Below, piece after piece: positions 27,401-35,157 of a DNA stretch of 64,000 nt (positions are counted from its first letter, which is position 1; the number at the start of each line of letters is the position of its first letter). Origin of the DNA: VXYL01 sp965116345 (lineage in GTDB: Bacteria > Pseudomonadota > Gammaproteobacteria > Pseudomonadales > Azotimanducaceae); contig OZ220680.1 in assembly GCA_965116345.1 (NCBI GenBank), positions 1,240,001 to 1,304,000 of the forward strand. The letters run 5' to 3'. A program made the position numbers and the translations under genes. The notes under the pieces are model-generated. The model was given only the letters and a program-made list of their open reading frames with translations, was not told the DNA's origin and searched no databases.

Positions 27401-28808
27401 CATCGCGCTGGTGGCGGGCAAGGAAGCGCTGTTGCGGGTGTTCCCGACCGCCGCGCAAGCCAATGCCGAACGCATGCCGGCGATCCGGGCGGAATTCTAC
27501 CTCGGCGGCACGCTTGCACATTCAGTGAACGTCGACTCGGCGCAGGGCCCCATCCCGACCGAACTGGACGAGGGTTCGCTGGACCGTTCGGTCAATGCGA
27601 CGGTCCCAGCGGAGTTCGTGCAGCCGGGGCTGGAGATGGTGATCGAGATCGATCCCGGCCGCACGCTCGACGCGGGCCTGGGCGTTGCGAACCGGATCCC
27701 GCAGACCGGACGGGTGGCGGTGGAAGTGCGGGCCATGCCCCGCTTCGACATCACGTTCATCCCCTTCCTCTGGGAGACGAATCCGGACATGTCGGCGGTG
27801 GAATTGACAAACGCCATGGCGGCCGACCCCGAGGGTCACGAGATGCTGCGGCTCGTGCGCGCACTGCTGCCGGTCGGCGAGATCTCGGTCAACGCCCATG
27901 CCCCGGTGAGAACCGCGAGCAATGCGGCCCATATACTGTTCGACGAAACCCGGTTGATCCAGACCATGGAAAGCGGCAGCGGCTACTACATGGGGTTGCT
28001 GGCGGGAGAGGTCGAAGGCGCCTCGGGCATCGCGGACCTGGGCCATCCTGTCTCATTCTCGGTAACCAACGCCTCTGTGATCGCGCACGAACTCGGGCAC
28101 AACCTGTCGCTGCAGCACGCGCCCTGCGGCGGTCCGCTCGGTATCGACCCGGCGTATCCGTACGACGAGGCGTCCACGGGGCATTGGGGCTGGGACATCG
28201 TCGAACGGCGGCTGGTGTCGCCGCAGGAGCACTTCGACCTGATGGCCTACTGCGGACCGCCCTGGATCAGCGACTTCAGTTTCGACCGAATGCTGCGCTA
28301 CCGCCTGCACGGCGCGGGGCGACTGCGTTCCCCGGAGGCCGGGGCGGGCGCGGAACCCGTGGCGTCGCTGCTAATCTGGGGCGGTGTCGACCCGGGCTCC
28401 TCGCCCTACCTCGAGCCGGCCTTCGTCACCAAGGCGCCGCCCACACTGCCGCGCTCGTCCGGTCCCTGGCGCATTGCCGGCGCATCCGGGGACGGCACGG
28501 TGCTGTTCGACCTGAGCTTCGCCATGCCGGAGACGGTGCACGGCGACGGTCGGTCGGGCTTCGCCTTCGCGCTGCCGGTGCAGGCCGGGTGGCCCGAATC
28601 GCTCGTCTCGATCACCCTCACCGGACCGCCCGGTTCCTTCACGTTGGACGCGGACGCCGGACCGCCCGTGACGATCCTGCGCGACGGGCCGGCCGGGCAG
28701 GTCATCGGCATTGCCCGGGAGCCCGAGGCCGCCGAGGCGCTGCGCACGCTCACCGAACCAGGCCTGTACAGCCGGGGGATTCCAGAAGCGGGCGACTGGA
28801 GCCGGTAA
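24498..28808 (+). CDS. Giant lipoprotein: Ig-like domains, plant-type leucine-rich repeats and metzincin protease domain
   Basis: 1436 residues. Signal peptide with lipobox LWSC (lipid Cys at 25), a Pro/Thr linker, two BIG2-type Ig-like domains (about 45-225; repeats of TITAASGELSAAATVTV type), then three LRR blocks starting near residues 229, 500 and 630. Each opens with an ALYESTGGEDWVNSSNW-like cap and continues in GPIPPELG repeats as in plant LRR receptors. From about residue 960 is a protease region with HELGHNLSLQH near 1197 (HExxHxxxxxH) and a Met-turn LMAYC near 1248, both metzincin hallmarks. Likely a surface-anchored protease with a binding scaffold. ATG 24498 gives the lipoprotein signal. 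Confidence 0.87.
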   Translation: MSIVGISGNRPRWLGALPVVLLWSCGGGSQGSGDRPEPPTTAPPPPVATSMTVTPSSARLEALGETVQLAAEVRDQNGAAMNGVTVVWTSDASAVATVDPTGLVAAIGDGTATITAASGELSAAATVTVETPPPVAASLTISPASARLGASGEAVQFTATVKDQDGNLLTGVATAWSSDAPSVATVSAAGLVTAVGAGTAVVTASAGEVTASATVTVETPTDESTGSSLDREALIALYESTGGEDWVNSSNWLSEKPVADWHGVYTDHDGRVNAIALFDNGLAGPIPPEIENLTALTELHLSSNRLSGSIPAELAKLENLERLSLFNNSLSGPVPGEIGNLARLKTLELSNSGLSGPIPPELGALANLVRLRLARNDLTGPIPRELGGLARLQDLNLTANDLSGAIPSELGAALQLSDLSIAQNRLSGPIPPELGKLANLRQLRINGNELSGALPQELTRLSLTTFWWGGNPGLCMPDTVALVDWVRTIGDHYAGRHCNLSERAVLEALYGAAGGSGWTNKNGWPDGPVTSRYGVRVDAAGRVIAIDLSDNGLAGELPLELGNLMALEELRLGGNPNLAGRLPYTLPRLETLTELRYAGTGLCVPNESFVREWLDAVAVHEGTGQDCAPTPDREVLEKLHEAMGGERWFDATNWLSDAPLREWHGVDTDGQGRVTRLGLIHNGLDGAIPPDIVALEKLTELRLHAFDSRNSAIPPELGELANLTVLEIVGIHASGSIPPQLGKLTRLTTLKLNNNGLTGPIPPELGNLAALARLQLDDNRLTGSIPLQLANAAELEEIHLANNDLSGTIPTSLAVLDKLSILDLSGNSLSDYLPSSFGDFVRLEYLNLSYNDLFGPIPAELGRLGSLTDLYLGSNSLSGSVPPELAGLSQLRSLALTGNADLTGPLPQELAELRELEHLQAIGTKLCAPHDAALQSWLNGLITRRVRQCGVEPVAAYLTQAIQSRELPIALVAGKEALLRVFPTAAQANAERMPAIRAEFYLGGTLAHSVNVDSAQGPIPTELDEGSLDRSVNATVPAEFVQPGLEMVIEIDPGRTLDAGLGVANRIPQTGRVAVEVRAMPRFDITFIPFLWETNPDMSAVELTNAMAADPEGHEMLRLVRALLPVGEISVNAHAPVRTASNAAHILFDETRLIQTMESGSGYYMGLLAGEVEGASGIADLGHPVSFSVTNASVIAHELGHNLSLQHAPCGGPLGIDPAYPYDEASTGHWGWDIVERRLVSPQEHFDLMAYCGPPWISDFSFDRMLRYRLHGAGRLRSPEAGAGAEPVASLLIWGGVDPGSSPYLEPAFVTKAPPTLPRSSGPWRIAGASGDGTVLFDLSFAMPETVHGDGRSGFAFALPVQAGWPESLVSITLTGPPGSFTLDADAGPPVTILRDGPAGQVIGIAREPEAAEALRTLTEPGLYSRGIPEAGDWSR

Positions 28809-29043
28809 GCAAGCCGCGGACTTCCGTGTGGCCGCCCCCACCGTCCCGCACGCGGTTTCATTCGCGGGCGGTGGTCCCCAGATTGCCGCTCATCCGCTCC
28901 CGGGTAACGGCATCGCGAAACGCATCGTCAGCATGATGGCGTACCGGTCCGTCCGGTCGACTGCGGTGTGCAAGCCCCTCGATCAAGCGGGTGGTAGCCG
29001 CAGCCTGTTTTCTCGTCGTCCCCGTCCAGCAGTCAGATCTTCC

Positions 29044-29847
29044 CTAACTTCCCGTGGACGTGTACCGCCGCACGCCGAGTTGCCAAATCCCGATCGACAC
29101 GCCAAGGAATACGAAACCCGCCAACGGCGCAGATACTTGGAAGAGCCTCGACGTTCCCAGGGGATCGTCGACGCCCAGTACGGCGACCACTGGGAAGTAC
29201 CCCACACAGGCGAGCGGAACCACGAAGGTGAAGAAGCGCCGGAAGAAGCGGTGGTAGATGGGCAGCGGGTACGACGCGGTCTCCACGCCTCCGTAGGTGA
29301 GGATGTTCATCAGCTCCAGGCTCTCGGTGGTCCAGAAGCACATCGTCGCCTGCAACACCAGCAGGGCGAAGAAGAACGCCATGCCGCCCACCATGGTCAG
29401 TGCCAGCAACGCGACACGATCCGCCTCCAGTGGAAGATCGAGGGCCATCCACGCCGCGGCGATCACCACCAGGCCCGGCAGCAGGCGGCCGAGCCGGCGC
29501 AGGGAGAGTTCGTGCCCTGCCAACTGCAGCACGGTGCTGCGGGGGCGCAGGAGCAGGCGGTCGAAATCGCCGGTCTTGACGTACAGCGTGCCGAAATGGT
29601 CGAAGCCCGTGGCCAGCAGTTCCGCGAGCGCGTAGGTGGCATTGACCGTACCGTAGAACAACGCGACTTCGGCGAAGCTCCAGCCCGACAGGTTGCCGAA
29701 CCGGTCGAACAGCACCCAGATGCCGCCCAGTTCGATCAGGCAGTAGAGAAACTGCGCGAATCCTGACAGCACGAACGACGTCCGGTACTGCAGTTGACCG
29801 CGTAACGAGATCGACAGGTAGCGGGTTAGCAGGATCGCCGCGTTCAT
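29044..29847 (-). CDS. ABC-2 type transporter permease (second subunit)
   Basis: 267 residues with six predicted membrane segments and no ATPase motif. The N-terminal LTRYLSISLRGQLQYRTSF and TGDFDRLLLRPRS are typical of the paired permeases that work with a daunorubicin-type ATPase. Its ATG overlaps the stop of the preceding permease gene by four bases, so the three genes are one translational unit. Probable exporter; cargo unknown. The 235 bases downstream hold nothing recognised. Confidence 0.85.
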   Translation of the reverse strand: MNAAILLTRYLSISLRGQLQYRTSFVLSGFAQFLYCLIELGGIWVLFDRFGNLSGWSFAEVALFYGTVNATYALAELLATGFDHFGTLYVKTGDFDRLLLRPRSTVLQLAGHELSLRRLGRLLPGLVVIAAAWMALDLPLEADRVALLALTMVGGMAFFFALLVLQATMCFWTTESLELMNILTYGGVETASYPLPIYHRFFRRFFTFVVPLACVGYFPVVAVLGVDDPLGTSRLFQVSAPLAGFVFLGVSIGIWQLGVRRYTSTGS

Positions 29848-30671
29848 CCGCCCTGTACCACCATGCGCCGGACGCCGCGAAGGAGGATCAGTCGCCCCAA
29901 CAAGACGAGTACGACCGTCCAGCCAAGAGTGAATACAAGCTCGGGTGCGATCTCGGCCGCCGGGATGTTGCCGCTGTAGATGCGGTAGGGAACGTCGGCA
30001 AGCCCGCGGAAGGGCTGCCATTCGAGCATCGGCTGGAGCCAGTCGGGAAACAGTGGCAGGGGCACGATCAGACCGGAGAGGATCGACACCAGCACGGCGA
30101 GAATTCGATCCATGCCGACACCCGAAATGGTCCACAGCAGCGAGATGTGGGCAAGCAGCGTGACCGCCGTGGCAAGCAAGGCGGCCAATACGACGGAAAC
30201 GACGAATCCCGCAAACGCTGCCGCGGAGGCCGGCGGCACGAGTGCCCAGTCGTCGAGGCCCACGAGGGGCAGCAGGACCATGGCGAACACCACCATCGGT
30301 ACGCCCCGCAGCGTCGGCACGGCGACCCGAAACGCCAAGGTGCGGCTGAACCAGTATGCATAGAGGTCCAGCGGCCGGAGCAGGTCGTATGCGACCGCGC
30401 CGTCCCGAACCTGCTCGCGGAAGTCGGCATCGACGTTCCAGGGCAGCATGCCAAGCAGGGCTTGGCCGAGCCACACATAGGCCACGACCTCGGTCAGGTT
30501 CATCGGCTGCGGCTCGGTGGCGGCGGCGAAGAACGCCGCCAGGATCATGAGCTTGATCGCGCCCCAGAAGAGCTGGGTCGCGAAGCCCGCGAACGCCGCC
30601 GCGCGGTATTGCAGCAGGGTCCGGTAGCGTGCACTGAGCACGGCCCACAATGGGCCGAGGGCGTCGTTCAT
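29844..30671 (-). CDS. ABC-2 type transporter permease (first subunit)
   Basis: 275 residues, six predicted helices. The N-terminal SARYRTLLQYRAAAFAGF and REQVRDGAVAYDLLRPLDLY match the partner permease of this exporter type (YDLLRP here, FDRLLLRP in the other). Four-base overlaps with both neighbours (ATGA) show tight coupling. Forms a heterodimeric channel with the next gene's product. Confidence 0.85.
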   Translation of the reverse strand: MNDALGPLWAVLSARYRTLLQYRAAAFAGFATQLFWGAIKLMILAAFFAAATEPQPMNLTEVVAYVWLGQALLGMLPWNVDADFREQVRDGAVAYDLLRPLDLYAYWFSRTLAFRVAVPTLRGVPMVVFAMVLLPLVGLDDWALVPPASAAAFAGFVVSVVLAALLATAVTLLAHISLLWTISGVGMDRILAVLVSILSGLIVPLPLFPDWLQPMLEWQPFRGLADVPYRIYSGNIPAAEIAPELVFTLGWTVVLVLLGRLILLRGVRRMVVQGG

Positions 30672-31672
30672 TGCTCGCGCACGTCGTGTTCGGCGTACAA
30701 CTCGGCGACCGTCTGCTCGATGGGCGGGTACTCGACGAACAGGTCGCGGGGCGTGCCCTGGGCCAGCAGCGCACCGATCAGGGTCGCCACCGGAATTCGC
30801 TCCGGATCGAAGGCGATGCGCACCCTGGATGCAGCGCGTTCCACGCGTCGGACGCCTTCCCGGTCCGCATCCAGCAAGGCGGCCTCGTCCGCCGAGTCGT
30901 AGTCCACCACCAGTACGCGCTCGTTGCGCACCCGCCGGCGCAGTACATCCATGCCCCCGTCGACGAGAATCCGCCCGTCGCCGACGACGATGACGCGCTG
31001 GCAAAGCGCCTCGATGTCGTCCATGTCGTGGGTGGTGAGCAGCACGGTGACCTGCTGCTCGCGGTTCAACTCGTGCACGAAATCGCGGATCGCGAGCTTG
31101 GAGACGGCGTCGAGGCCGATGGTCGGTTCGTCCAGGAACAGCAGGCTCGGACCGTGCAGCAATGCCGCCGCCAGGTCCGAACGCATGCGCTGGCCCAGCG
31201 ACAGCTGCCGCACCGGCACATCGAGCAGCGACTCGAGATCCATGAGCGTGATGAGCCGGTCGCGATTGTCCCGGTAGGTACCGGGCGGGATGCGGTAGAT
31301 GTCGCGCAAGAGGTCGAAGCTCTCGATCACCGGCAGGTCCCACCAGAGCTGCGTGCGCTGGCCGAACACGACGCCGATGCGCGCCACATGGCGACGGCGG
31401 TCGCGCCAAGGCGTCAGGCCGTCCACCTGGCAGGTGCCGGCCGTGGGTGTGAGGATCCCGGCGAGGATCTTGATGGTGGTCGACTTGCCCGCGCCGTTGG
31501 GACCGATGTAGCCCACCAGTTCGCCCCGTTCGATGTCGAGGTCGATGCCGTCCAAGGCGTGGACGTCACGCATCCGGCGGTGGATCAGTCCACGGAAGGC
31601 ACCGGCGAGCCCCGGCAGCCGCTCGGCCACGCGGAACGTCTTGGCAAGACCCCGTACTTCGATTTGCGGCAT
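30668..31672 (-). CDS. ABC transporter ATP-binding protein (daunorubicin-exporter type)
   Basis: 334 residues. Walker A in GYIGPNGAGKSTTIKILAG, Q-loop in GVVFGQRTQLWWDLP, signature LSLGQRMRSDLAAAL, Walker B in LLFLDEPTIGLD, and switch His in LTTHDMDDIE. The basic insertion near the N-terminus (RGLIHRRMRDVHALDGI) and the GQRTQLWWDLP loop are usual in this subgroup. ATG 31672 (MPQIEVRG) is preferred over 31687. Powers the two permeases that follow. Confidence 0.9.
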   Translation of the reverse strand: MPQIEVRGLAKTFRVAERLPGLAGAFRGLIHRRMRDVHALDGIDLDIERGELVGYIGPNGAGKSTTIKILAGILTPTAGTCQVDGLTPWRDRRRHVARIGVVFGQRTQLWWDLPVIESFDLLRDIYRIPPGTYRDNRDRLITLMDLESLLDVPVRQLSLGQRMRSDLAAALLHGPSLLFLDEPTIGLDAVSKLAIRDFVHELNREQQVTVLLTTHDMDDIEALCQRVIVVGDGRILVDGGMDVLRRRVRNERVLVVDYDSADEAALLDADREGVRRVERAASRVRIAFDPERIPVATLIGALLAQGTPRDLFVEYPPIEQTVAELYAEHDVREQ

Positions 31673-31735
31673 TCGGACGGTCCTCAAGGCATGCCGCGGC
31701 GCCGTCAGACGTCACAGGCGGACGAGGTCGAAGAC

Positions 31736-31754
31736 GCGACCGCTTCGCGGTCGC
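31736..31754. repeat. GCGAC-type palindrome upstream of the ABC operon
   Basis: GCGACCGC, loop TTC, GCGGTCGC. The outer bases match the GCGAC...GTCGC palindromes at 9199, 12286 and 36747, with a different core. Confidence 0.5.
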
Positions 31755-31949
31755 CGCCGGCCGAAAGTGTCGCCGACGCTCCGTCGACCAACAAACCGGC
31801 ACATGCTTCCATTGGGAGGGCGCGCGAAAGTACTCATGGGGCGGCACCAAGTCAAGGCGGAGCCTTGTCCAATGACAAGTGAGCCTGAAGGGAAAGGCTG
31901 ATTCCAACGAGAAGTGAGCCTGAGGCGGTGGGTTTGGGATCATTGGAGA

Positions 31950-33215
31950 ATGATCTTGAGCCTAGATGTCGCAAGACTCCGCACCCCGGAGCAGGTTCGT
32001 GCGTTTCTGGACGGGAACGAGCCTGTGGATTTCCAACCCGTGTCGCGCGGCGAGGCCTACGCCTTCGTGGCGCGGATGCTGTCGCGGTTCGACTACCCGC
32101 GCCTCGGCAAGTCCGACAGGGGGCTGGTGAAGGCCTTCCTGGGCAAGGCGACGGGACTGTCGCGGTCGCAGGTTACGCGTCTCGTGGGGCAGTTCGTGAA
32201 GACGGGCCAGGTCGTGGACCGACGCGGGGGTGCGCCGCGCCGGCCCTTCGAGCGCCGCTACACGGCCGCCGACATCCGCCTCCTCGCGGAGGTGGACGCG
32301 ACGCTGGGCCAGATGGCCGGACCGGCGACGCGCAAGGTCATGCGGCGGGAGTTCGAGGTGTACGGCGACATCCGCTACGCGCGCCTGGCGCGGATCTCCA
32401 ACGGCCACCTCTACAACCTGCGCCGGTCCACGACCTACCGGCGCCGGCGCACCGTGCTGGACCGGACCCGGCCGACGCGGGTGGCCATCGGCGAGCGCCG
32501 GCCGCCGTGCGCCGACGGCCGGCCCGGCTTCGTTCGCGTGGACACCGTCCACCAGGGCGACCTCGACGGCGACAAAGGCGTCTATCTGATCAACGTCGTC
32601 GACGAGGTCACGCAGTTCGAGTACGTCGGTGCCGTGCCGGCGATCTCCGAGCGCTTCCTGGTCCCGGTCCTCGAAGGCCTGCTCGCGCTGTTCCCGTTCG
32701 CCATCCTCGGCTTCCACGCCGACAACGGCTCCGAGTACGTCAACCACCACGTCGCCGCGCTGCTCGCCAAGCTGCACGCCGAGTTCACCAAGTCCCGCCC
32801 CCGGCACTCCAACGACAACGCCCTCGCCGAGAGCAAGAACGCCAGCGTCGTGCGCAAGTGGCTCGGCCACGCCCACATCCCGCAGCGCTTCGCGCCGCTC
32901 GTCGACCGCTTCGCGCGCGAGGTGCTGTCGCCGGCGCTGAACTTCCACCGGCCCTGCATGTTCCCGGTCGAGCACACCGACGACCAGGGGCGCGTGCGCA
33001 AGCGCCACCCCCACGACGCCGTCATGACCCCCTACGAACGGCTCCGCTCCCTCGACGGCGCCGAGCGGTTCCTCAAGCCCGGCATCACCTTCGCGGCGCT
33101 GGACGAGACCGCCCGCGCCGTCAGCGACCTCTCCGCCATGCGGGAGGTCAACCGCGCACGCGACGAGCTGTTCCGCGCCATCGGAGCGGCGCTCGGCGAC
33201 GCGAAGGCCGCCTGA
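31950..33215 (+). CDS. Integrase-catalytic-domain (rve, DDE) transposase
   Basis: 421 residues from ATG 31950; the frame extends to a GTG at 31914 inside the IS end. N-terminal helix-turn-helix region (GKATGLSRSQVTRLVGQFV), then an rve catalytic core: first Asp in FVRVDTVHQGD, second Asp in LGFHADNGSEYVNHHVA, Glu in SNDNALAESKNASVV. The general layout recalls IS1202/ISNCY-type transposases, but the family is not certain. Predicted to move the element between its inverted repeats. No frameshift or internal stop, so it may be active. Confidence 0.88.
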   Translation: MILSLDVARLRTPEQVRAFLDGNEPVDFQPVSRGEAYAFVARMLSRFDYPRLGKSDRGLVKAFLGKATGLSRSQVTRLVGQFVKTGQVVDRRGGAPRRPFERRYTAADIRLLAEVDATLGQMAGPATRKVMRREFEVYGDIRYARLARISNGHLYNLRRSTTYRRRRTVLDRTRPTRVAIGERRPPCADGRPGFVRVDTVHQGDLDGDKGVYLINVVDEVTQFEYVGAVPAISERFLVPVLEGLLALFPFAILGFHADNGSEYVNHHVAALLAKLHAEFTKSRPRHSNDNALAESKNASVVRKWLGHAHIPQRFAPLVDRFAREVLSPALNFHRPCMFPVEHTDDQGRVRKRHPHDAVMTPYERLRSLDGAERFLKPGITFAALDETARAVSDLSAMREVNRARDELFRAIGAALGDAKAA

Positions 33216-33412
33216 CACCCGGCGGAACGGTCGGGCCTCTCGCGATCGACGCCGGTCGATGCCCGGGGATGGCAGGGAGTCGCTCGCCGCTGGGCAGGGA
33301 TGGTGCCCGCAGGTGCGTCCGCCGGGTAGATCTCTGGCGAATCCCGGCGCCGGCTCCCGTTCCAACCGTGTGGGGCGGGCACCATCCCCGCCCACAGCGT
33401 GGGGTCGCTACG

Positions 33413-33541
33413 CGGCTGTCAAGGGTTCGCTTCGCCGACCGGGACGCCTCCGGGTCCGTGCGGCCTTCAACGCCCCGCCCTGGAACAACCGCCTCGGCCT
33501 GCCGAGTCCCTTGCAGGCGTCCCGGTCGCCCTTGACAGCCG
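33413..33541. other. Large imperfect stem-loop in the IS non-coding tail
   Basis: Left arm 33413-33451 and right arm 33513-33541 pair as CGGCTGTCAAGGG with CCCTTGACAGCCG and GACCGGGACGCCT with AGGCGTCCCGGTC, with a bulge of about nine bases in the left arm. The 60-base loop contains a smaller GCCTCGG/CCGAG hairpin. It lies between the transposase stop and the right IS end and could be an RNA or DNA structure needed by the element. Confidence 0.45.
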
Positions 33542-33765
33542 CTCCGCTCCACCTCGGCCGACCATGTCGTTGACGGCGACGACCGTCTTGCGCCAACCTC
33601 GAGTGCCTCGACAACAACAACCCCCTACCCATCGCCGTAGCCGCCGGAATCTCCATTTTTCAGGCTCACTTCCGCATTGGAATGGACTGGCGGCATGCAA
33701 GCGGGTCGGCCGTCGCTTGGCCAGCTCGGGTAGGATACTCGCGCGACACTCAGCGAAGGCGGGAG

Positions 33766-34491
33766 ATGCACCAGACACCGGGCGCGAAGATGATGTATCT
33801 CATCAAGCGCAAACCCGAGACATCTCGGGAGGAACTCGTGGCGCACTGGTTCGCCAACCACATGCCCGCCGTCATCCAGAGCCAAAAGGACGGGGCCAGC
33901 CGCGGCCGGCCCCATGCCACGCGTTACTTCGCGACGCTCTACGATGCGAATTCGTCCGGCGAGCACCCCTGGGACGGTGTGGCGCAGCTCTGGTGGCCTC
34001 GACCGCTGCCGAGGCCCAAGACCGGATTCGGGGCCGAACCCCGGGACACGTTCCAGCAGAAGGCCGAGCCCTACATGCCGTGGGCGACCCACGAGTACGT
34101 GGTGATCGATGGCTCCGAACATCTCGATACCGCGCCCTTGACCCTGAACGCGCCGTATCCGACCACCCGTTCGGGCTTCCACAAGATGACCTATCTCGTC
34201 GCCGCCAGGCCGGGCACCGACTACGACGAGTTCTTCGCCCACTGGCTGACGATCCACGTGCCCAACGTCAAGGCCAACATGGAAGCCGTGGGCGGGTTCC
34301 GCTACGTGGTCAGCCACAGCATCGACCCGGCCAACGAGCCCTACGCGGGCATGGCGGAGTTGTACTACCACGAGCCCGACGACTGGAAGCGGTGGCGGGA
34401 GGCCATCGAAGCCGACGGCATGGAGCGCTGGATCGACGCCGAGCGCATGCTGATACTCAGCGCCCGTACGGAGATGGTCGGGATTCCCTGA
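33766..34491 (+). CDS. EthD-type dimeric alpha/beta-barrel protein, two tandem domains
   Basis: 241 residues. Two repeats of the ferredoxin-like EthD fold are visible: MMYLIKRKPETSREELVAHWFANHMP in pieces near the N-terminus, and KMTYLVAARPGTDYDEFF followed by AHWLTIHVPNV in the second half. Such proteins accompany degradation enzymes but their activity is poorly defined. ATG 33766 has GGGAG directly before it; ATG 33790 (MMYLIKR) is an alternative. It begins about 85 bases after the IS right end and stops eight bases before the 270-bp element. Confidence 0.8.
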   Translation: MHQTPGAKMMYLIKRKPETSREELVAHWFANHMPAVIQSQKDGASRGRPHATRYFATLYDANSSGEHPWDGVAQLWWPRPLPRPKTGFGAEPRDTFQQKAEPYMPWATHEYVVIDGSEHLDTAPLTLNAPYPTTRSGFHKMTYLVAARPGTDYDEFFAHWLTIHVPNVKANMEAVGGFRYVVSHSIDPANEPYAGMAELYYHEPDDWKRWREAIEADGMERWIDAERMLILSARTEMVGIP

Positions 34492-34499
34492 TGGCCACG

Positions 34500-34769
34500 C
34501 TAGTGCTCCGTCAACCGCTAGTCTTCGTGTCAGTGTCAGCCGGAGCGTTCCGGGCAAGGCGCGGCTGCGCGAGCGTATCGGGCATACGTCAAGCAGTCGC
34601 AACGCCGCACGGGGCGCTCCGGCTGGCACCCGAAGGGCGCGCCCACAAACGCCCATCCGCGTTGTTGGCACCTCTCGACGTATTCCCGATGTGCCTTCGA
34701 GGAGCCGCCTAGCGGACTGGACGCTTGTGGACGCGCTGACACGAAGACTAGAGGTTGCCGGAGCACTAG
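34500..34769. repeat. 270-bp covarying inverted-repeat element, copy 1
   Basis: Starts and ends with CTAG. Terminal arms 34500-34533 and 34736-34769 are complementary at 32 of 34 positions. Inside lie a second stem (TCAGCCGGAGCG/CGCTCCGGCTG), a small stem-loop GCGTAT-CGGGC-ATACG, then a 48-base block (34635-34682) identical to copy 2 and two further stems (CACAAACGCCCA with TGGACGCTTGTG; GGCACCTC with GAGGAGCC). No coding capacity of its own. The right end supplies the start of the following gene. Confidence 0.85.
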
Positions 34770-35152
34770 AGTGCTGGAACTGCGGCGAGTCCCTGGACGA
34801 CTTGCCGCGCCCCATCACGCGGCACATGAACTGTCCCAAGTGCTTCGTCGACCTGCACTGCTGCCGGATGTGCAGCAAGTACGCACCGAACGCGACCATC
34901 ACCTGCAACGACGAACGCGCGGAACCGCCGGTCAACAAGGAGAACGCCAACTTCTGCGACTACTACCGACCGACGAACGCCTACCGAAGGGGGTCCGTGG
35001 AACGCCAGGACGCCGCCAAGGCGAGGCTCGACTCCCTGTTCGGCACGCCCGCAGAGGACAGCGAAGATCCCGAGGCCGATTCCGTGAAGGACCAGGAAGA
35101 CGACAAGGAGTCGCAAGCCCGTCGCCGACTCGACGACCTGTTCGGTCCCTGA
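34727..35152 (+). CDS. Cysteine-rich (zinc-ribbon-like) conserved hypothetical protein
   Basis: About 141 residues; the conserved part begins at CWNCGESLDDLP and continues with HMNCPKCFVDLHCCRMC and later CDYYRP, a set of Cys pairs that could hold one or two zinc ions. The C-terminal half is charged, with two copies of a RLDSLFG/RLDDLFG motif. The only in-frame start before the conserved part (GTG 34727) lies inside the 270-bp element, so insertion appears to have replaced the natural 5' end. Four bases separate its stop from the next start; they are probably co-transcribed. Function unknown. Confidence 0.65.
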   Translation: MDALTRRLEVAGALECWNCGESLDDLPRPITRHMNCPKCFVDLHCCRMCSKYAPNATITCNDERAEPPVNKENANFCDYYRPTNAYRRGSVERQDAAKARLDSLFGTPAEDSEDPEADSVKDQEDDKESQARRRLDDLFGP

Positions 35153-35157
35153 CTGCC

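Larger units (their letters stand above)
31868..33681 (+). mobile_element. Insertion sequence, about 1.8 kb, with DDE transposase and long non-coding tail
   Basis: Ends are imperfect inverted repeats: left TCCAATGAC-AAGTGAGCCTGAA (31868-31889) and right, read on the minus strand, TCCAATGCGG-AAGTGAGCCTGAA (33659-33681). A third copy of AAGTGAGCCTGA lies inside the left end at 31912. One transposase gene is carried, and about 440 bases between its stop and the right end hold no gene but a large hairpin. No clear target duplication could be read, so the outer limits may be off by some bases. Outside the left end is a CAAGGC/GCCTTG hairpin (31852-31866). Confidence 0.75.

Noticed and set aside
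24498..28808. Eukaryotic contamination because of plant-like LRRs
   Set aside because: The gene has a bacterial lipobox, no introns, high GC like its neighbours, and sits within bacterial genes.
28809..29043. A gene between the giant lipoprotein and the ABC permease
   Set aside because: No frame with a start, ribosome site or family feature; nothing recognised in these 235 bases.
32280..33215. Frameshifted or dead transposase
   Set aside because: The frame is open from HTH to C-terminus, and all three acidic catalytic residues can be placed.
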